From: Bacillota bacterium
GTDB taxonomy: Bacteria > Bacillota > Clostridia > Lachnospirales > Lachnospiraceae
Assembly (NCBI GenBank): GCA_023387635.1
Contig: JAEWHU010000270.1
Span: 1 to 9,857, forward strand
Reading direction: 5' to 3'
DNA: 9,857 nucleotides
Position numbers and translations under genes: made by a program. The notes under the pieces are model-generated. The model was not told where the DNA came from and searched no databases. It was given only the letters and a program-made list of their open reading frames with translations. Below, piece after piece: positions 7,311 to 9,857 of the stretch. Positions within the stretch are counted from its first letter, which is position 1; each line of letters opens with the position of its first letter.

Positions 7311-8288
7311 ATGTTTTATGAAATGGATTGCAGTATTTTGCCATCGGTGCGACTAGCAGACCGTGCCATAATAGAGCCACCTTACGTCCACAGAAGGAGG
7401 AAGGCTGACGAATATATTCTGTATTTGATTATAAAAGGAGCCATGTATCTAGAGGAAAACGGTAAAAGGCTAGAATTGGTACCGGGAGATATGTACATTT
7501 TGGATCCTGCATATGAGCATGTGGGAACCAGAGCTTCTTGGTGCGAATATTATTATATTCATTTTACCCACTCTGCCATAACCAGACTTCTGTATGAGGA
7601 TAGTATGTTGTGGAACAAGTTGGTAAAGAAACGTAGGGAGGCATTGCAAGGTAACAGGTATAGCTATGACGGGTGTTCGGATACCCATCTATATCTTCCA
7701 AAGTTCTACCATTTTGCCAATTACAGTAGCCTGCTACAGGTATCGGGTCTTTTTAATGAAGCGAAAAGTATCAATGAGAATCAGATGGAATATTATAAGA
7801 CCTTGTGTGGATATAGAATTCAGGAGGCTTTCATCCAGATTGCTAGAAGTTATACCTCAACCAAGGTGTTGGCTCAGGAAGAGACTCTTCCTAAGTCCTA
7901 CTTAGTTGTACAGGAACTGCTTGCTTTTTTGAATGAAGAGTTCACACAGAAAATAAGTAGTAGCTTTTTGGAAGAGAAGTTTAACCGTAATTTTGACTAT
8001 ATGAACCGAATTTTTAAACAAATAACAGGTACTACCATCTTTCGGTATCTGACTAGTGTGAGAATAAACCATGCCGAAATGCTTCTACAAAACGCTACCC
8101 TAACGGTAACGGAAATAGGGGAGCAGTCCGGCTTTCCAGATGAATATTATTTCAGCCGGGTGTTTAAGAAAAAAACCGGAGTGTCCCCTACAGAATATAT
8201 AAAAAATAGTATGAAATCAATTTATCCGGATCCAATTACCAGAATAGAAACGGAAGAAAAATATGAGGCAGGCAGTTTTATGCAATAG
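7311..8288 (+). CDS. AraC-family transcriptional regulator
   Basis: A 325-residue regulator. I choose ATG 7311, 4 nt after the stop of the LacI-type gene. An upstream TTG (7215) would only add 32 residues overlapping that gene, without family resemblance. No good ribosome binding site precedes 7311, so translation is probably coupled to lacI termination. A strong TAAGGAGGA (7228-7236) lies within the lacI-type gene but has no start codon at proper spacing. The N-terminal cupin-like sensor domain (about 20-90) includes EYILYLIIKGAMYLEENGK and LVPGDMYILDP. The C-terminal pair of helix-turn-helices lies at about 217-247 (SSSFLEEKF) and 264-296 (TVTEIGEQSGFPDEYYFSRVF, broken here after VSPTEY). 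A sugar-responsive activator is the usual role. Its end overlaps the convergent GH2 gene by 11 nt. Confidence 0.92.
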   Translation: MFYEMDCSILPSVRLADRAIIEPPYVHRRRKADEYILYLIIKGAMYLEENGKRLELVPGDMYILDPAYEHVGTRASWCEYYYIHFTHSAITRLLYEDSMLWNKLVKKRREALQGNRYSYDGCSDTHLYLPKFYHFANYSSLLQVSGLFNEAKSINENQMEYYKTLCGYRIQEAFIQIARSYTSTKVLAQEETLPKSYLVVQELLAFLNEEFTQKISSSFLEEKFNRNFDYMNRIFKQITGTTIFRYLTSVRINHAEMLLQNATLTVTEIGEQSGFPDEYYFSRVFKKKTGVSPTEYIKNSMKSIYPDPITRIETEEKYEAGSFMQ

Positions 8289-9857
8289 TAAGGACGGCAT
8301 CTGGTAAGCTGTCTGTGGATACTGTTAGGATTACAGGTGTACGGTCTGTACGGCGAATATATATGATTAATCTGCCATGGAGAGTGCACCTTGCGGTAGA
8401 GGAGTATGGTGTATTATCGGCAAGGTCTCCATTCTCAAGACCTAAAAGTTCACCGCCTCCTTTTATTCGGGCTTCCAAGAGAATGGATGAATCAGTAATA
8501 GTAATACCGTATTCATCAGTAACAGAAACTTCCACTTGGAGAATATCAGTAGCAGCATCGTCCCAGTTGTGAAGGACAATAGCAGAAGGGGCAGTAGAGG
8601 TTTTTAGGGAACAGGATAGTACGTGTTCTGTGCTCAATTGGCTTTCTGAAGCAGTAAGCGTACCAGCTTCATAGGGTATGATACATTCTAAATAGCCGAA
8701 GGAGGTTTTGTGTTCTAGAGTCTGCACTAGACGTCCGTTTATGGAAAGGGTAACTTTAGGTAAATTGGTGTAAACCCTAACGAGTACGTTGCTACCCTCT
8801 TCGTAGTTCCAGCTGTGTCTCATGGTTTTCCATTCACCATAGTTTCCATCGTCTAGGGCGGTGGCAAGGTGGATTACTGGCTCGGTGCTCCAAAGAGAGC
8901 GGCGCATATAGTAACCGGGCTTTTCAAAGCCAGCTAGGGTCAATAGACCAGCACTAGAACCGTGGATAGGCCAACCATGTGCTTCTCCAAGATAGTCAAT
9001 GCCAGTCCAGAGAAATTGCCCGGAGATAAATGGATTGTTGATAACGGACTGCCATGCAGTAAAACTATGGCTGTTTTCACTTCCGAGAAACGGAATTTCT
9101 GGAAATCTGGCATGATCTTGCTCATAAAACTCTTCTTTATAATTGTACCCTACCACATCTAAGGCATCGAAAACTCCAATTTGGGAGGATAGTTCAGGAA
9201 GGGCTGCTGCTAGGGTAACGGGCCTTGTTGTATCTTCAGTTCGAACAATTGCCGCCAGTTTAGCCGCCAGAGTGGGAAGCCGCATTGCGTTTGGCCTATC
9301 TGGATTATATATGCGTTCTTGTGCTGGCTTGTTAGCGTCATTATTGCCAGCAACGGAGGCAAAAAGTGGGTGGCAATAAGGGTCGTTGGGATAATCAATT
9401 TCATTACCAATGCTCCATAAAATAACTGAAGGGTGGCACCTGTCACGGCGGACCATAGCTCTTAAATCTTCTTCATGCCACTTATGAAAATCCTCAAAAT
9501 AGCCCTGATGCTTTGGTGGGTATACATTGTGTCCAGTGGACCATTTGTGTTTGGCGTTTTCCCATTCATCAAAGGCTTCATCAATCATCAGAAAGCCCAT
9601 CTCATCACATAACTCGTATAGCTCAGGCATATGAGGGTTGTGGCTACAGCGGATGGCATTACAACCCATTTCTTTTAATTTAATAAGTCTGCGTGCCCAG
9701 ACCTCCTTATGCATAGCGGCACCCAGAACTCCTCCATCGTGATGGACGCATACTCCTTTTAACTTGGTTTCTTTCCCGTTTAAGAAAAATCCCTTATTTG
9801 GATCAAAGAAGATGCTACGGATTCCGGCTTTTTGGGAAGAAATGCGGTAACTTGAAC
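8278..9857 (-). CDS. Glycoside hydrolase family 2 enzyme (beta-galactosidase-like), 5' end beyond the window
   Basis: The frame runs open to the right edge, so the first complete visible codon is at 9855-9853 and 525 residues are seen. An internal ATG at 9714 is not the true start, because family sequence continues upstream of it (FDPNKGFFLNG, then KLKGVCVHHDGGVLGAA). Full-length relatives are about 750-850 residues. The GH2 signature NAIRCSHNP is present. The acid/base is Glu in WSIGNE (codon 9400-9402), and the nucleophile is Glu in LGSENSHS (codon 9076-9078). GQFLWTGIDYLGE and GFEKPGYYMRRSLW are typical of GH2 beta-galactosidases. The C-terminal domains include VTLSINGRLV and a GGELLGLENGD motif like the GH2 C-terminal Ig-like domain. 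The usual RNHPS before the active site reads RCHPS. It converges on the sugar operon, so related substrate use is inferred. Beta-glucuronidase or another GH2 specificity is not excluded. Confidence 0.92.
   Translation of the reverse strand, partial: SSYRISSQKAGIRSIFFDPNKGFFLNGKETKLKGVCVHHDGGVLGAAMHKEVWARRLIKLKEMGCNAIRCSHNPHMPELYELCDEMGFLMIDEAFDEWENAKHKWSTGHNVYPPKHQGYFEDFHKWHEEDLRAMVRRDRCHPSVILWSIGNEIDYPNDPYCHPLFASVAGNNDANKPAQERIYNPDRPNAMRLPTLAAKLAAIVRTEDTTRPVTLAAALPELSSQIGVFDALDVVGYNYKEEFYEQDHARFPEIPFLGSENSHSFTAWQSVINNPFISGQFLWTGIDYLGEAHGWPIHGSSAGLLTLAGFEKPGYYMRRSLWSTEPVIHLATALDDGNYGEWKTMRHSWNYEEGSNVLVRVYTNLPKVTLSINGRLVQTLEHKTSFGYLECIIPYEAGTLTASESQLSTEHVLSCSLKTSTAPSAIVLHNWDDAATDILQVEVSVTDEYGITITDSSILLEARIKGGGELLGLENGDLADNTPYSSTARCTLHGRLIIYIRRTDRTPVILTVSTDSLPDAVLTIA

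Noticed and set aside
8293..8313. Hairpin just after the AraC-type stop codon as a terminator
   Set aside because: The stem is only 6 bp with one G-U pair, has no T-tract, and lies inside the GH2 coding sequence.
1..9857. CRISPR arrays, tRNA or rRNA genes, insertion sequences, phage or attachment-site signals
   Set aside because: I looked for regularly spaced repeats, transposase-like proteins, terminal inverted repeats and tRNA-like folds and saw none.

Overview
The window looks like part of a low-GC Firmicutes chromosome, most plausibly a Clostridia/Lachnospiraceae-type gut or plant-polysaccharide fermenter. The reasons are the AT-rich intergenic DNA, strong AGGAGG-type ribosome binding sites, and an LplB/YtcP/LplA-type sugar ABC importer in a glycosidase operon. 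The genus cannot be fixed from the sequence alone.

Layout: (1) Positions 22-366 hold a small stand-alone PII-like protein, closed by a hairpin at 384-417. (2) Positions 367-803 are a 437-nt AT-rich non-coding control region. It carries a near-consensus sigma-A promoter (TTGACA-N17-TATTAT, 680-708), two near-identical LacI/CcpA-type operators 217 bp apart (499-512 and 716-729, the second at the predicted start point), and a perfect 9-bp inverted repeat in the leader (737-770). (3) Positions 804-8288 hold a six-gene same-strand cluster: two CUT1 sugar permeases, a lipoprotein solute-binding protein, a cytoplasmic GH35 beta-galactosidase, a LacI-family regulator and an AraC-family regulator. (4) Positions 8278-9857 on the minus strand hold the C-terminal two-thirds or so of a GH2 glycosidase. 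Its start lies beyond the right edge and its 3' end overlaps the araC-type gene by 11 nt.

Proposed working (inference): the lipoprotein captures a beta-galactosyl oligosaccharide and the two permeases import it, powered by an ATPase encoded elsewhere because none is present here. GH35 removes terminal beta-galactose in the cytoplasm, and the convergent GH2 enzyme probably acts on the same or a related glycan. The LacI protein probably represses the operon through the paired operators, which also resemble CcpA cre sites. The AraC protein would add a second sugar-responsive input.

This is a well-formed carbohydrate utilisation locus built from known families. I see no clear sign of an unprecedented system. 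The most informative details are the paired operators, the leader inverted repeat, the two co-encoded regulators and the tail-to-tail overlap.
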